Source: Cellvibrionales bacterium UBA4435 (lineage in GTDB: Bacteria > Pseudomonadota > Gammaproteobacteria > Pseudomonadales > Porticoccaceae). From it: a stretch of DNA of 64,000 bases. Position numbers and translations under genes: made by a program. The DNA lies in assembly GCA_002390525.1 (NCBI GenBank), contig DGPR01000002.1, positions 86,744 to 150,743 of the forward strand, read 5' to 3'. Within the stretch, counting starts at the first letter, position 1, and every line of letters begins with the position of its first letter. The notes below the pieces were generated by a model. That model was not told the origin of the DNA. It saw only the letters and a program-made list of their open reading frames with translations, and did no database searches. Shown here in pieces: positions 9,548 through 19,222 of this stretch.

Positions 9548-10142
9548 GCTTATTCGGTACACAATGTTCTTTTTGATTGTAATATTAGCTGCATCATGTG
9601 CTGTTAATAAAAATAACACACCTGAAAATCAAATCTACAAGGAGGATCATTTCAATCAACTAGGGTCTTTAGACCGCTGGGTTGTTGAAGGTAAAATTGG
9701 CTATAGGGATTCAGAAGGAGGAGGAAGCGCTTGGGTATCATGGAGCCAGAGTAAAGAAAAATTCGAAATTGAATTAAGTGGTCCGTTTGGTATTAATACA
9801 AAAAGAATTAAGGGTAGTTTCAATCATGCTGGACTACAACCGGAGGATTATCATATCTCTGTTTCTCAGAATTCTGATATTTATCAGAGAAAATTTATTA
9901 TATTAGGAACACAAATAGAACATCTGCAATTTTGGATAAAAGGGGTGGGCTCCCCCAGCTTGACCACTATCGAATCAAGATATAATGATGACGGAACACT
10001 GGCTTCACTGAAACAATCAGGATGGAGATTAGATTTTTCTGACTATAAAAGTATAGGTAAATTTAGGCTACCAAATAAGATAAAAGGCAAAAAAGGTGTT
10101 TATAAATTTAACCTAAGCATCAAAAAATGGTTAATTAAATAA
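9540..10142 (+). CDS. lolB: Outer-membrane lipoprotein receptor LolB
   Basis: 200 residues with a lipoprotein signal (M-N-K-L-I-R-Y then a hydrophobic core) and lipobox L-A-A-S-C, Cys20. LolB receives lipoproteins from LolA and inserts them in the outer membrane. The W-V-V-E-G-K-I-G-Y opening and L-S-G-P-F-G-I segment match the family. The start is a TTG overlapping the end of the preceding gene by 8 bases, with GGAG at 9526-9529; an ATG at 9564 would remove the basic n-region of the signal. Cotranscribed with the upstream lipoprotein gene and ispE. Confidence 0.9.
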   Translation: MNKLIRYTMFFLIVILAASCAVNKNNTPENQIYKEDHFNQLGSLDRWVVEGKIGYRDSEGGGSAWVSWSQSKEKFEIELSGPFGINTKRIKGSFNHAGLQPEDYHISVSQNSDIYQRKFIILGTQIEHLQFWIKGVGSPSLTTIESRYNDDGTLASLKQSGWRLDFSDYKSIGKFRLPNKIKGKKGVYKFNLSIKKWLIK

Positions 10143-10150
10143 GAGTTAAA

Positions 10151-11020
10151 ATGAAACTAACACTACCTGCTCCGGCAAAATTAAATTTATTTCTTCATAT
10201 CACTGGAAGAAAAGAAAACGGTTACCATAATTTGCAAACATTATTTCAAATGCTTGACTATGGTGATCACCTTGAAATTGAATCTAATAATACTGGAAAA
10301 ATCGAGTTATCATCTAATGAAAAAAGTATTCCAAACAAAGAGAACCTAATCCTACGAGCAGCAAAAGCTTTACAGAATTATTCGACATGTGACTGTGGAG
10401 CAAAAATAATCTTGAAAAAAAAACTACCGATAGGCGCTGGTTTAGGTGGTGGGAGTAGCGATGCTGCCACAGCGATCCTTGGTCTAAATGCTGTTTGGAA
10501 TCTAACTTTAACTAATACAGAACTTCTAGGTATAGGCTCTAAAATTGGAGCGGATGTTCCAGTTTTTATTTCTGGGAGAACTTCATGGGCAGAGGGTGTC
10601 GGAGAAAAGTTAACCCCTATAGATACACCTAACAAATGGTTCTTAATAGTAACGCCAAATATATTTGTAAGTACATCTAAAATATTTAGCCATCCTAGTT
10701 TGACAAGAAACACTCATCCGATCAAAATACGCGCCACTGAAGAAAATGTCTGGAAAAATGACTGCCAGCTAGTTGTCGAAGATCTTTATCCCGAAGTAAA
10801 AAAAGTTCGCCAATGGCTGGCTAACTATGCTCCGGCTAGAATGACAGGAACAGGTGGAAGTGTTTTCTCAAGTTTTTCTGTAGAAGATGAGGCAAAGGCT
10901 ATACTCAAAAACATTCCAAAGCCATGGCATGGTTTTGTTGCTAAAGGAGTTAATAAGTCTCCCGCACTAGAAATATTGTCTTCTGGACAAAAAGCTATTG
11001 GGGTGTGGCCAAGCGGTTAA
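10151..11020 (+). CDS. ispE: 4-diphosphocytidyl-2-C-methyl-D-erythritol kinase
   Basis: 289 residues, GHMP kinase family, MEP isoprenoid pathway. Seen: P-A-P-A-K-L-N-L (Lys10), the ATP-binding P-I-G-A-G-L-G-G-G-S-S-D-A-A (93-106) and the G-A-D-V-P-V-F segment with the catalytic Asp135. The last codons (G-V-W-P-S-G-stop) lie inside the downstream tRNA-Gln gene. Follows lolB after 8 bases, as in Pseudomonas. Confidence 0.96.
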   Translation: MKLTLPAPAKLNLFLHITGRKENGYHNLQTLFQMLDYGDHLEIESNNTGKIELSSNEKSIPNKENLILRAAKALQNYSTCDCGAKIILKKKLPIGAGLGGGSSDAATAILGLNAVWNLTLTNTELLGIGSKIGADVPVFISGRTSWAEGVGEKLTPIDTPNKWFLIVTPNIFVSTSKIFSHPSLTRNTHPIKIRATEENVWKNDCQLVVEDLYPEVKKVRQWLANYAPARMTGTGGSVFSSFSVEDEAKAILKNIPKPWHGFVAKGVNKSPALEILSSGQKAIGVWPSG

Positions 11021-11074
11021 GGCAGCGGCTTTTGATGCCGCCACTCGGTGGTTCGAATCCACCCACCCCAGCCA
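10999..11074 (+). tRNA. tRNA-Gln (anticodon TTG)
   Basis: 76 bases with encoded CCA. The acceptor arm TGGGGTG pairs with CACCCCA, the anticodon stem holds TTTTGAT with anticodon TTG, and the T-loop is TTCGAAT. The first 22 bases are also the end of ispE including its stop codon. No separate promoter is visible, so it is probably processed from the lolB-ispE-prs transcript. Confidence 0.97.
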
Positions 11075-11131
11075 TATTTTTACATAACTGTAGTATAGTG
11101 TTACAACAAAAATAACTATTAGGAAAACTTT

Positions 11132-12079
11132 GTGGCGAATTTAATGGTTTTTTCTGGGAATGCAAATCCAGAGCTAGCAAAAGAAATAAGTCAATTTCTA
11201 GGGATGAACTTAAGTAACTCTGTTGTTTCTCAGTTTTCTGATGGTGAAATCAATATAGAAATTTGCGAGAATGTTCGCGGTCAGGATGTTTTTATTGTTC
11301 AACCAACATGCCCGCCAACCCATAAAAATTTAATGGAACTTATTCTCATGGTCGATGCACTTCGTCGGTCATCTGCTGCTCGCATCACTGCTGTAATACC
11401 TTACTTTGGATATGCACGACAAGACAGGCGAGTACGCACTATCCGGGTGCCAATAAGTGCAAAAGTTGTCGCGGACATGATTTCTAATGCAGGAGTTGAC
11501 CGCGTAATGACAGTAGACTTGCATGCAGAGCAAATACAAGGGTTTTTTGATTGTGCCGTAGAAAATGTTTATGGTCTTCCTTTAATGACTGATGATGTGC
11601 AACGTCAAAATTATCAAAAGCCAACAGTTGTTTCACCTGATATTGGCGGTGTAGTTCGGGCAAGAGCTATGGCGAAGATACTCAATACTGAACTAGCCAT
11701 AATCGACAAGCGCCGGCCAGAAGCAAATCAGATTGAGGTTATGAATATTATAGGTGAAGTTGAGGGCCGCACCTGTATATTAATTGACGATATTGTAGAT
11801 ACTGCTGGAACTCTATGCAAAGCTGCTGATGCACTAAAAGCACGAGGGGCAATACAAGTAGTTGCATATTGTACTCACCCTGTTTTATCTGGGAAGGCAA
11901 TTAAAAACATTGAGGCCTCAGAGCTTGATACATTGGTCGTAACAAATAGTATCCCAACAAGCACTGCTGCCCGCAAAAGTGGGCGTATAAGAGTGCTAAC
12001 TATAGGTAAAATGCTTGCAGAAGCGATGCGTCGTGTGAGCAATGAAGAATCCATAAGTGCTATGTTTGATGAGGAGTAA
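11132..12079 (+). CDS. prs: Ribose-phosphate pyrophosphokinase
   Basis: 315 residues, the normal size. Makes PRPP from ribose 5-phosphate and ATP for nucleotide, His and Trp synthesis. The PRPP loop D-D-I-V-D-T-A-G-T is at 219-227, the flexible-loop Y-F-G-Y-A-R-Q-D-R at 91-99 and the catalytic His131 in D-L-H-A-E-Q. The start is a GTG with AGGA 7 bases upstream. Follows tRNA-Gln by 57 bases, as in Pseudomonas. Confidence 0.97.
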   Translation: MANLMVFSGNANPELAKEISQFLGMNLSNSVVSQFSDGEINIEICENVRGQDVFIVQPTCPPTHKNLMELILMVDALRRSSAARITAVIPYFGYARQDRRVRTIRVPISAKVVADMISNAGVDRVMTVDLHAEQIQGFFDCAVENVYGLPLMTDDVQRQNYQKPTVVSPDIGGVVRARAMAKILNTELAIIDKRRPEANQIEVMNIIGEVEGRTCILIDDIVDTAGTLCKAADALKARGAIQVVAYCTHPVLSGKAIKNIEASELDTLVVTNSIPTSTAARKSGRIRVLTIGKMLAEAMRRVSNEESISAMFDEE

Positions 12080-12176
12080 ATCCTCGCACATAATGGTTAA
12101 ATAATCGCCCAATAAAGGGATAAAATAAATATCTTTTCAATTCTGGTCGCGGATTGTAATACTAGGAGACAAAATA

Positions 12177-12857
12177 ATGTCAAATGATTTTAAATTAAAC
12201 GTAACAGTGCGAGATGACATGGGGAAAGGTGCGAGCCGCCGTCTACGTCGTTTAGCTAACGAAGTCCCAGCTATAGTTTATGGCGGGGAAAATCCACCAC
12301 AGAAAATATCTTTATTGCACAAAGATCTAGACCATGCGCTTCAAAATGAAGCATTTTATTCGCATATTATTACCCTAAGTATTGAAGGAAATAATGAAGA
12401 GGTGATTTTAAAAGATCTTCAACGTCATCCAGCTAAGCCAATTATTTTGCATGCTGATTTTTTACGTATGAATAAAACACAGAAATTCACTACAAAAGTT
12501 CCTATTCACTTTATGAATGAAGATATCTGTAATGGTGTCAAAGTAGGTGGAGGTAATATTACACGCAGCATGACTGAGCTAGATATATTATGTCTACCAG
12601 CAGATTTGCCTGAATATATTGAGGTGGATGTCGCAGAGGTAGAAATTGGACAGATACTTCATATTTCTGACATCAAGCTTCCAAGTGGAGTTGAGAGTGT
12701 TGCTTTAAATTATGGCGAAGATCGCGATTCACCAATTTTCACCGTCAACAAACCTAAAGAAGAAGAGATAGAAGAGGTAATAGTTGATGAAAATGGAGAA
12801 GAGAAGACTGAAGATGAAAACAATGCGGAAAATGGAAGTGATGAGAAAGGTGAATAA
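12177..12857 (+). CDS. rplY: 50S ribosomal protein L25, long CTC/TL5 form
   Basis: 226 residues. The N-terminal half is the 5S-rRNA-binding L25 domain (G-A-S-R-R-L-R-R, V-Y-G-G); the second half is the TL5 beta domain (P-I-H-F-M-N-E-D, C-L-P-A-D-L-P-E-Y-I-E-V-D). It ends in a strongly acidic tail of about 35 residues rich in Glu, Asp and Asn. Much longer than the 94-residue Escherichia coli protein but like the Pseudomonas one. AGGAG at 12164-12168 supports the start. Confidence 0.95.
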   Translation: MSNDFKLNVTVRDDMGKGASRRLRRLANEVPAIVYGGENPPQKISLLHKDLDHALQNEAFYSHIITLSIEGNNEEVILKDLQRHPAKPIILHADFLRMNKTQKFTTKVPIHFMNEDICNGVKVGGGNITRSMTELDILCLPADLPEYIEVDVAEVEIGQILHISDIKLPSGVESVALNYGEDRDSPIFTVNKPKEEEIEEVIVDENGEEKTEDENNAENGSDEKGE

Positions 12858-12897
12858 AAATTTTCTGATTGTTAATTTAAGTGGAGAGGTTTAGATA

Positions 12898-13479
12898 TTG
12901 GATAAAATTGTTCAGTTAATTGTTGGTTTGGGAAACCCGGGCCAACAATATGAGCAAACCCGTCATAATGCAGGGGCCTCTCTTATTTCTATTCTAAGTC
13001 AACAATATGTCTCTGACCTTAAACTTGAAGAAAGATTTTTTGGATTTATTGCTAGAGTAAAGATAGATATTCAAGATGTACGTTTATTAATACCAAATAC
13101 TTATATGAATTTAAGTGGTAAATCTATAGCTGCCTTTGCTAAATTTTATCAAATTAGTCCAGAAAATATCCTTGTTGTTCATGACGATATAGACCTTGCT
13201 CCCGGAATATCAAAATATAAGATAGGTGGTGGTCATGGAGGTCATAATGGCCTTAAGGACACTATAAGGGCGTTAGGTAATAATAGTAATTTTGCACGCC
13301 TTAGAATAGGTGTAGGGCATCCTGGCGAATCTGACGAAGTTGTTAATTTCGTTCTTAAAAAAGCTTCGCAAAATGAACAGAGATTGATTAACGAAAGTAT
13401 TATTAATTGCATCAGCACTATTCCACTTGCTGTTACGGGAAAATGGAATGAGGCAATGAAGGATCTACATACAGTATAA
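12898..13479 (+). CDS. pth: Peptidyl-tRNA hydrolase
   Basis: 193 residues. Recycles peptidyl-tRNA released from stalled ribosomes. Conserved active-site elements: G-L-G-N-P-G near the N-terminus, T-R-H-N-A-G with the catalytic His, M-N-L-S-G, and H-D-D-I-D. Begins with TTG, 8 bases after a GGAGAGG site; no in-frame ATG lies close by that would keep the first beta strand. Cotranscribed with rplY and ychF. Confidence 0.95.
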   Translation: MDKIVQLIVGLGNPGQQYEQTRHNAGASLISILSQQYVSDLKLEERFFGFIARVKIDIQDVRLLIPNTYMNLSGKSIAAFAKFYQISPENILVVHDDIDLAPGISKYKIGGGHGGHNGLKDTIRALGNNSNFARLRIGVGHPGESDEVVNFVLKKASQNEQRLINESIINCISTIPLAVTGKWNEAMKDLHTV

Positions 13480-13523
13480 TTAATTTATAAACAAATTTTT
13501 TTAATATATTGAGAACTATTTTA

Positions 13524-14621
13524 ATGGGTTTTAATTGTGGTATTGTAGGTCTACCTAATGTTGGAAAATCTACACTTTTCAATGCATTAACTAAGGCTGG
13601 CATTAGTGCAGAAAATTTTCCATTTTGCACCATTGAGCCCAATACTGGTATTGTGCCAATTCCCGATATCCGTCAAGAAAAGCTAGCTAATATAGTTAAT
13701 CCTGAAAAAATTCTTCCGGCTACTATGGAGTTTGTAGATATTGCTGGTCTCGTTGCTGGGGCCTCAAAAGGTGAAGGTTTAGGAAATAAATTCCTTGCTA
13801 ACATTCGGGAAACAGATGCTATTGCTCATGTAGTTAGATGTTTTGACGATGAAAATGTAGCTCATGTTGAAGGAAAAATAGATCCAATTGCAGATATTGA
13901 GGTTATTAATACTGAGCTAGCCCTCGCCGATCTAGATATAGTAGAAAAGTCTATAGAAAGAACGACTCGCGCTTCAAAAGGCGGACAAGATAAAGAAGCA
14001 GCAGACCTAAAATTATTGCTCGAAAAAATTCATCCTCACCTTGACCAGGCTAAACCACTTCGCACGTTAAATCTTAGTATAACTGAAAAGAAAATGATCA
14101 AGTCAATGTGCCTGTTAACCCTAAAACCGACGATGTATATTGCCAACGTAGATGAAAATGGATTTGAAAATAACACCCATCTAAAGGCTATCGAGAAAAT
14201 TGCCCTATTAGAGAATGCGCCTATAGTAACAATATGCAATAAGCTAGAATCTGAAATTGCTGAACTGACTGACGATGATGAGAAATTAGAGTTTTTACAT
14301 GAGATGGGTATGGATGAACCTGGCTTAAATCGATTAATAATCGCAGGCTATCAACTTCTTAAGCTTCATACCTTTTTTACAGCTGGACCAAAAGAAGTTA
14401 GAGCATGGACTATTCCAATAGGTGCAACAGCACCTCAGTCTGCCGGAAAGATTCATACAGATTTTGAAAAAGGGTTCATACGCGCAGAAATAGTTTCATA
14501 CGATGATTTTATTGCTTGTAACGGTGAACAAGGAGCCAAGGAAGCAGGAAAGTGGAGACTTGAAGGAAAGGAATATGTCGTAGAAGATGGAGACGTTGTA
14601 CACTTTAGATTTAAAGTTTAA
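13524..14621 (+). CDS. ychF: Ribosome-binding ATPase YchF (OLA1 family)
   Basis: 365 residues from the ATG at 13524; a TTG at 13509 would add five residues not found in the family. P-loop G-L-P-N-V-G-K-S at 9-16; the G4 position reads N-V-D-E instead of the GTPase N-K-x-D, consistent with the ATP preference known for this family. The C-terminal TGS domain is complete ([12 protein letters not shown] to the end). It binds ribosomes and modulates stress responses. Confidence 0.96.
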   Translation: MGFNCGIVGLPNVGKSTLFNALTKAGISAENFPFCTIEPNTGIVPIPDIRQEKLANIVNPEKILPATMEFVDIAGLVAGASKGEGLGNKFLANIRETDAIAHVVRCFDDENVAHVEGKIDPIADIEVINTELALADLDIVEKSIERTTRASKGGQDKEAADLKLLLEKIHPHLDQAKPLRTLNLSITEKKMIKSMCLLTLKPTMYIANVDENGFENNTHLKAIEKIALLENAPIVTICNKLESEIAELTDDDEKLEFLHEMGMDEPGLNRLIIAGYQLLKLHTFFTAGPKEVRAWTIPIGATAPQSAGKIHTDFEKGFIRAEIVSYDDFIACNGEQGAKEAGKWRLEGKEYVVEDGDVVHFRFKV

Positions 14622-14641
14622 TGTAACTCCATCAAAAAATC

Positions 14642-14670
14642 TTGACAAGGCTTGGTGAAATCGACAAAAT
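14642..14670 (+). promoter_or_regulatory. Promoter of tRNA-Met
   Basis: Consensus TTGACA (14642-14647), a 17-base spacer and CAAAAT (14665-14670). It is followed by a GC-rich CCGCGACC stretch around the expected start, as in stringently controlled stable-RNA promoters. The predicted leader to the tRNA is about 40 bases. Confidence 0.65.
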
Positions 14671-14718
14671 CCGCGACCTCTTCCCTAAGTAGAATTTAAA
14701 AAATTCATTTACTTAAAT

Positions 14719-14795
14719 GGCTACGTAGCTCAGCTGGTTAGAGCACAGCATTCATAATGCTGGGGTCGGTGGTTCAAGTCCACCCGTAGCCACCA
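14719..14795 (+). tRNA. tRNA-Met (anticodon CAT), elongator type
   Basis: 77 bases with encoded CCA. The acceptor GGCTACG pairs with CGTAGCC, the anticodon loop reads TTCATAA and the T-loop TTCAAGT. The acceptor and D-arm closely resemble Escherichia coli elongator tRNA-Met, not initiator (fully paired first base, no GGG stem) and less likely lysidine-type tRNA-Ile. A tRNA-Met also follows ychF in Pseudomonas. Confidence 0.95.
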
Positions 14796-14845
14796 TTTAA
14801 CTATTACTTTTATTGTAGATTTCTATTGCGTTCTACTTTTTGTCA

Positions 14846-14888
14846 AAAAAACAGTCTATTCATAGATCTGTCGATGCAACTGTTTTTT
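14846..14888 (+). terminator. Likely terminator after tRNA-Met
   Basis: AAAAAACAGT at 14846-14855 pairs perfectly with ACTGTTTTTT at 14879-14888, with a T-run inside the second arm. The loop of 23 bases is long, so strength is uncertain. Confidence 0.45.
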
Positions 14889-15052
14889 ATTAAGATTTGT
14901 ACATCCGATCAATATAGATGATATAAGAAAGCATTTATTTTTTGTTACATGGACAGTTTTTATGTCGTATCATATATGCATTTATATATAGCAAATATTT
15001 AGTCTTAATTTCATTAGTCAATACATCTGAATTTAAAAATAAGGTACAAGGC

Positions 15053-16090
15053 TTGCCTACATACAATCGAACAAAAGAAGATCTCATAAAAAATCCCCAA
15101 ACTTGGGTTATAACTGGTGTTGCTGGATTTGTTGGGTCGAACTTGTTGGAGGCACTACTTAAGCTAAATCAAAATGTAATTGGGATTGATAATTTTTCGA
15201 ACAGTAGTGGTAACAATTTAACAAGCGTTCAAGCCTCTATAAAAGAAAATTGGTCAAATTTTACTTTTTATGAGGCTGATATTAGAAACCTAGACGATTG
15301 TTTGAAGGTATGTAATGGTGCTGATTTCGTTTTACATCAAGCTGCTTTAGGTAGTATACCCAGATCTATAGCAAATCCGATTGCGACCAATGACTCTAAT
15401 ATAAATGGCTTTTTAAATATGCTATTGGCAGCGAGAGATTCAAATATAAGGCGCTTTATTTATGCTGCTTCGTCGTCTACTTATGGCGATCACCCTGCTC
15501 TTCCAAAAACTGAAGATAGAATAGGACGACCCCTTTCACCTTATGCTGTAACAAAATATGTAAATGAACTTTATGCGGACGTTTTTGGAAAAATATACGG
15601 TATGGAAACTATCGGATTAAGATATTTTAATGTTTTTGGGCCCAGGCAATCACCGAATGGTGCATATGCCGCAGTAATACCAAAGTGGATAAACTCTTTA
15701 TTATCTGGAAATGCATGCATCATTAATGGAGATGGTTCCACGTCCAGAGATTTTTGCTATATTGATAATGCAATTCAAGCTAATATACTTGCTGCAACCT
15801 CGACGAATGTGAACGCAGTTAATCAAGTCTATAACGTAGCATGTGGAGCCAGTACAACACTAAATGAATTGCACCAAACTCTTGTCCGAAATATCGCTAA
15901 ACATAATTATCAAACTATAGAGAGTAAACCTAACTATCAGGATTTTCGAAATGGGGATGTCCTTCATTCCTTGGCTGACATCACTAAAGCCAAAAAATTT
16001 CTCGGCTATAATCCTTTATATAGCGCTGAAGAAGGGCTTAAAAATACTGCTAATTGGTTTATTAAAAATTTAAACACTAAAGGGTCCTAA
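15053..16090 (+). CDS. UDP-N-acetylglucosamine 4-epimerase-like SDR, WbpP family
   Basis: 345 residues, extended short-chain dehydrogenase fold. The NAD site T-G-V-A-G-F-V-G is at 21-28, the catalytic Ser region A-S-S-S-T-Y-G-D at 139-146 and Tyr164-x-x-x-Lys168. It resembles Pseudomonas aeruginosa WbpP and the Vi-antigen epimerase along its length (Y-A-V-T-K-Y-V-N-E-L-Y-A-D-V-F, R-Y-F-N-V-F-G). These epimerise UDP-GlcNAc/UDP-GalNAc or their uronic acids for surface polysaccharide. The frame is open from a TTG at 14942, but the TTG at 15053 has AAGG 8 bases upstream and gives the family length. No other polysaccharide gene is nearby. Confidence 0.85.
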   Translation: MPTYNRTKEDLIKNPQTWVITGVAGFVGSNLLEALLKLNQNVIGIDNFSNSSGNNLTSVQASIKENWSNFTFYEADIRNLDDCLKVCNGADFVLHQAALGSIPRSIANPIATNDSNINGFLNMLLAARDSNIRRFIYAASSSTYGDHPALPKTEDRIGRPLSPYAVTKYVNELYADVFGKIYGMETIGLRYFNVFGPRQSPNGAYAAVIPKWINSLLSGNACIINGDGSTSRDFCYIDNAIQANILAATSTNVNAVNQVYNVACGASTTLNELHQTLVRNIAKHNYQTIESKPNYQDFRNGDVLHSLADITKAKKFLGYNPLYSAEEGLKNTANWFIKNLNTKGS

Positions 16091-16091
16091 C

Positions 16092-17378
16092 GTGCAAATT
16101 GATCAAATGAGTCGTGAAGAGCTTGAACACTGGCACGAATTACTCAAAAAAAAACATGAAAGCTTCAAAATAAGCAATTTAAATTTAGATCTAACAAGAG
16201 GGAAACCATCCGTAGAGCAACTAGATCTATCAAATATCTTAGATGGAGCATTAAAAGGTAATTATTTTTCAACCGAGGGCGTTGATGCGAGAAACTATGG
16301 GGATATAGCTGGATTATCAGGAATGCGTTCATTTGGTGCAGAATTACTGGGTGTTCACAAAAACGAAATTATTGTCGGAGGAAACAGTAGCCTTAGTTTG
16401 ATGTACCTCACAATGTTATTCGCATGGCAATTTGGTTTGAGTGGCCCAAATTCTGCTTGGCGTAACCAAAAAAGTATTAAATTTCTATGCCCATCTCCGG
16501 GTTATGATCGCCATTTTTCTATTTGTGAAGAATTTGGTATTGAGATGCTAACTGTGCCGATGGATGAAAAAGGGCCTGTCATGGATCAGGTAGAAATGCT
16601 GGTCAAAAATGATAGCAGCATAAAAGGTATATGGTGTGTACCCAAATACTCAAATCCTACAGGTTGTGTATATAGTCAAGATACTATCGAAAGGTTAGCT
16701 AAACTAGGAAATATAAGCTCACCTGGATTCAAAGTTTTTTACGACAATGCATATGTCGTTCATGATTTTCATGACAATACCCCAGAGCTTCCTAATATAA
16801 TGAATTATTGCAAAAAGCAAAATACTAGTAATAGCGTCCTTCAGTTTACCTCTACCTCAAAAGTAACTTTCGCGGGTTCTGGTGTGTGTTTTCTGGCGGC
16901 ATCAAAAGAAAATATTGATGCAATCCAAAAGCATTTGTCAGTTTTTTGTATTGGTCCAGATAAAATTAATCAGTTAAGGCACCTTAGTGTTATAAAAGAT
17001 CTTCCGAATCTAAAAAAACATATGAAAAAGCATGCTCAATTATTAGAGCCTAAGTTCTCTTGTGTCTTAGAGCAGTTAAAATTAAATTTCGTAAATTCTA
17101 ACTTAGCTACATGGACATCACCGAAGGGTGGTTATTTTATTTCACTAGATACTAGACCTGGTTTAGCAAGTGAGGTTGTGAGGCTTTCGTCAGAAGCAGG
17201 TGTTAAGCTTACACCCGCGGGAGCTACATTCCCGTATGGGGTCGATCCAGAGGACAAAAATATAAGGATAGCTCCATCATTTCCTGCTCTCGATGAAATT
17301 AATAGTGCAATGGAAATATTGTGTAACTCTATAAAACTAGCTTCGATACAGCAAAAAATCAAAGTTACTGGAAGCTGA
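16092..17378 (+). CDS. PLP-dependent aminotransferase, class Ic-type aspartate aminotransferase
   Basis: 428 residues. Fold-type I aminotransferase with the PLP lysine in S-T-S-K (Lys257), N-P-T-G (188-191) and the cofactor-ring D-x-A-Y at 218-221. The sequence T-R-G-K-P-S near residue 35-40 and Y-G-D-I-A-G-L-S-G-M-R fit the less common subgroup described as aspartate aminotransferase Ic rather than AspC. It probably converts oxaloacetate and glutamate to aspartate, though amino-donor specificity cannot be read from sequence. The GTG start follows the epimerase stop after one base; the two genes are translationally coupled. Confidence 0.85.
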   Translation: MQIDQMSREELEHWHELLKKKHESFKISNLNLDLTRGKPSVEQLDLSNILDGALKGNYFSTEGVDARNYGDIAGLSGMRSFGAELLGVHKNEIIVGGNSSLSLMYLTMLFAWQFGLSGPNSAWRNQKSIKFLCPSPGYDRHFSICEEFGIEMLTVPMDEKGPVMDQVEMLVKNDSSIKGIWCVPKYSNPTGCVYSQDTIERLAKLGNISSPGFKVFYDNAYVVHDFHDNTPELPNIMNYCKKQNTSNSVLQFTSTSKVTFAGSGVCFLAASKENIDAIQKHLSVFCIGPDKINQLRHLSVIKDLPNLKKHMKKHAQLLEPKFSCVLEQLKLNFVNSNLATWTSPKGGYFISLDTRPGLASEVVRLSSEAGVKLTPAGATFPYGVDPEDKNIRIAPSFPALDEINSAMEILCNSIKLASIQQKIKVTGS

Positions 17379-17381
17379 TAT

Positions 17382-17720
17382 TCAAGGTTTTGGTTTAGGT
17401 TTGGGAGCGGTGCCAGGATAAGTTAGTTTCGTAACGTTATCACCCATCTTAATATCTAAAATTTTACAGACACCCTCTTTCTCAACTTCATCTATCCGTA
17501 TAACTGAATGAACTGGAATAAAACTTCGTTTTATTGAAGAAAATTCACTTTTGAGTTTTTCCTCAGCTGGATCAACTATCATTTGGCTTCGCTCCCCAAA
17601 TACAAACTCCTCAACTTCTAGAAAACCCCAGAGATCACTTTGATAAACTTGCTTCGCATACATTTCATATACTTCACCCTGATTTAAAAAAATTACCTTG
17701 TACATTGCCGCTGAAGACAT
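17382..17720 (-). CDS. DUF1820 family protein
   Basis: 112 residues. The core Y-K-V-I-F-L-N-Q-G-E-V-Y-E-M-Y-A-K-Q-V-Y-Q-S-D-L, F-V-F-G-E-R-S and S-F-I-P-V-H-S-V-I-R-I-D-E-V segments match small conserved gammaproteobacterial proteins known as DUF1820. The proline/lysine-rich end (P-G-T-A-P-K-P-K-P-K-P) looks disordered. No enzymatic motif; cytosolic; function unknown. Convergent with the aminotransferase, only 3 bases between stops, with no terminator visible. Confidence 0.85.
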   Translation of the reverse strand: MSSAAMYKVIFLNQGEVYEMYAKQVYQSDLWGFLEVEEFVFGERSQMIVDPAEEKLKSEFSSIKRSFIPVHSVIRIDEVEKEGVCKILDIKMGDNVTKLTYPGTAPKPKPKP

Positions 17721-17884
17721 GTTTTTTCCCTGAAATTAAATTTGTATAAACTAAAGTTCTTTATCCAATTATACCATGAATCATAGGTTATTTATAAACT
17801 TAGTCCTCAGGAAGATGGGCTTTCACTACTTCTATGATTATAATATGCAAAATTAAATTAAATAATCCAAAACCTAATCCAAAT

Positions 17885-19222
17885 ATGTCAAAAATTAGCG
17901 ACAAAAAACTCCATATCGTCACTCATGGATGTCAAATGAATGAATATGATTCATCCAGAATGCGTGATTTGCTTGGGGACAGCCATCAAATGGTAGCAAC
18001 TGAAGATCCTGAGGAAGCTGATGTATTACTTCTTAATACTTGCTCTATTCGAGAAAAAGCTGAAGATAAAGTTTACCATCAATTAGGTCGGTGGAGAAAA
18101 TTAAAAGAAAAAAATCCTAACCTTATAATTGGTGTTGGTGGTTGTGTTGCTAGTCAGGAAGGCCAAGCAATTGCTAAACGTGCTCCTTTTGTAGATCTGA
18201 TTTTTGGACCCCAAACACTTCATCGTTTACCTGAGATGATGAATAAAAAAAGAGAACAATCGATACCGACCGTTATAGATATAAGTTTTCCTGAAATCGA
18301 AAAATTCGACCAGTTACCCCAGCCTGAATCTGAGGGAGCCACAGCTTTTGTTTCAATAATGGAAGGATGCTCCAAATACTGTACGTTCTGTGTAGTACCC
18401 TATACGAGGGGAGAGGAAATTAGTCGCCCAGTCATTGATGTACTCGCAGAAATAACTCATTTATCCCAACAAAAGGTCAGAGAGGTTAATTTATTAGGGC
18501 AAAATGTTAACGCTTACAGAGGCAAGATGCCTAACGAAAGCATATGTGATTTTGCTGAATTAATCACCTATGTAGCTGGTATCGAAGGAATTGATCGTAT
18601 CCGTTACACAACCTCTCACCCTGTAGAATTTTCAGATAATTTAATATCAGCTTATGCAGAAGTTCCTGAGTTAGTTAGTCATCTCCATCTTCCGGTACAA
18701 AGTGGGTCAGATCGAATACTATCTGCAATGAAACGCGGGCATACTGCGATTGAATATAAATCAAAAATCAGAAAACTTCGAAAAATTCGTCCCGATATTA
18801 GTATATCATCTGACTTCATTGTTGGATTTCCTGGTGAAACTGAATCAGACTTTGAAAAAACAATGGAACTTATTCATGAAGTGGGTTTTGATCAGAGCTT
18901 CAGTTTCATATACAGTAAAAGGCCAGGAACTCCTGCTTCAGATTTAAGTGATGAAACTTCAGAAGAAACTAAAAAATTAAGGCTGAAAATTTTACAAGAC
19001 AGAATCAATCAGCAAGCTATGTCCATAAGTGAGAAAATGGTTGGAAAAACCGAAAATATTTTAGTCACTGGTATCTCTAAGAAAGATCCTAGTCAACTCC
19101 AGGGCCGAACTGAAAATAATCGCGTGGTAAACTTCACATCAAACGATACCACCTTAATAGGTAATTTCCTTCCAGTGCTTATAACTGGAGCTTTGAGAAA
19201 CTCCCTAGCTGGAAAAATATGA
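17885..19222 (+). CDS. miaB: tRNA-2-methylthio-N6-dimethylallyladenosine synthase
   Basis: 445 residues from the ATG at 17885; the frame extends to 17834 but family members begin close to [10 protein letters not shown] radical-SAM methylthiotransferase acting on A37 of tRNAs reading UNN codons. Auxiliary cluster ligands Cys16, Cys53 and Cys87; radical-SAM cluster Cys162-x3-Cys166-x2-Cys169; a C-terminal TRAM domain. Leads the miaB-ybeZ-ybeY-ybeX-lnt operon, as in Pseudomonas. Confidence 0.95.
   Translation: MSKISDKKLHIVTHGCQMNEYDSSRMRDLLGDSHQMVATEDPEEADVLLLNTCSIREKAEDKVYHQLGRWRKLKEKNPNLIIGVGGCVASQEGQAIAKRAPFVDLIFGPQTLHRLPEMMNKKREQSIPTVIDISFPEIEKFDQLPQPESEGATAFVSIMEGCSKYCTFCVVPYTRGEEISRPVIDVLAEITHLSQQKVREVNLLGQNVNAYRGKMPNESICDFAELITYVAGIEGIDRIRYTTSHPVEFSDNLISAYAEVPELVSHLHLPVQSGSDRILSAMKRGHTAIEYKSKIRKLRKIRPDISISSDFIVGFPGETESDFEKTMELIHEVGFDQSFSFIYSKRPGTPASDLSDETSEETKKLRLKILQDRINQQAMSISEKMVGKTENILVTGISKKDPSQLQGRTENNRVVNFTSNDTTLIGNFLPVLITGALRNSLAGKI

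Noticed and set aside
14942-15052. N-terminal extension of the WbpP-like epimerase from a TTG at 14942
   Set aside because: No ribosome-binding site, hydrophobic and unlike the family; the TTG at 15053 has AAGG correctly spaced.
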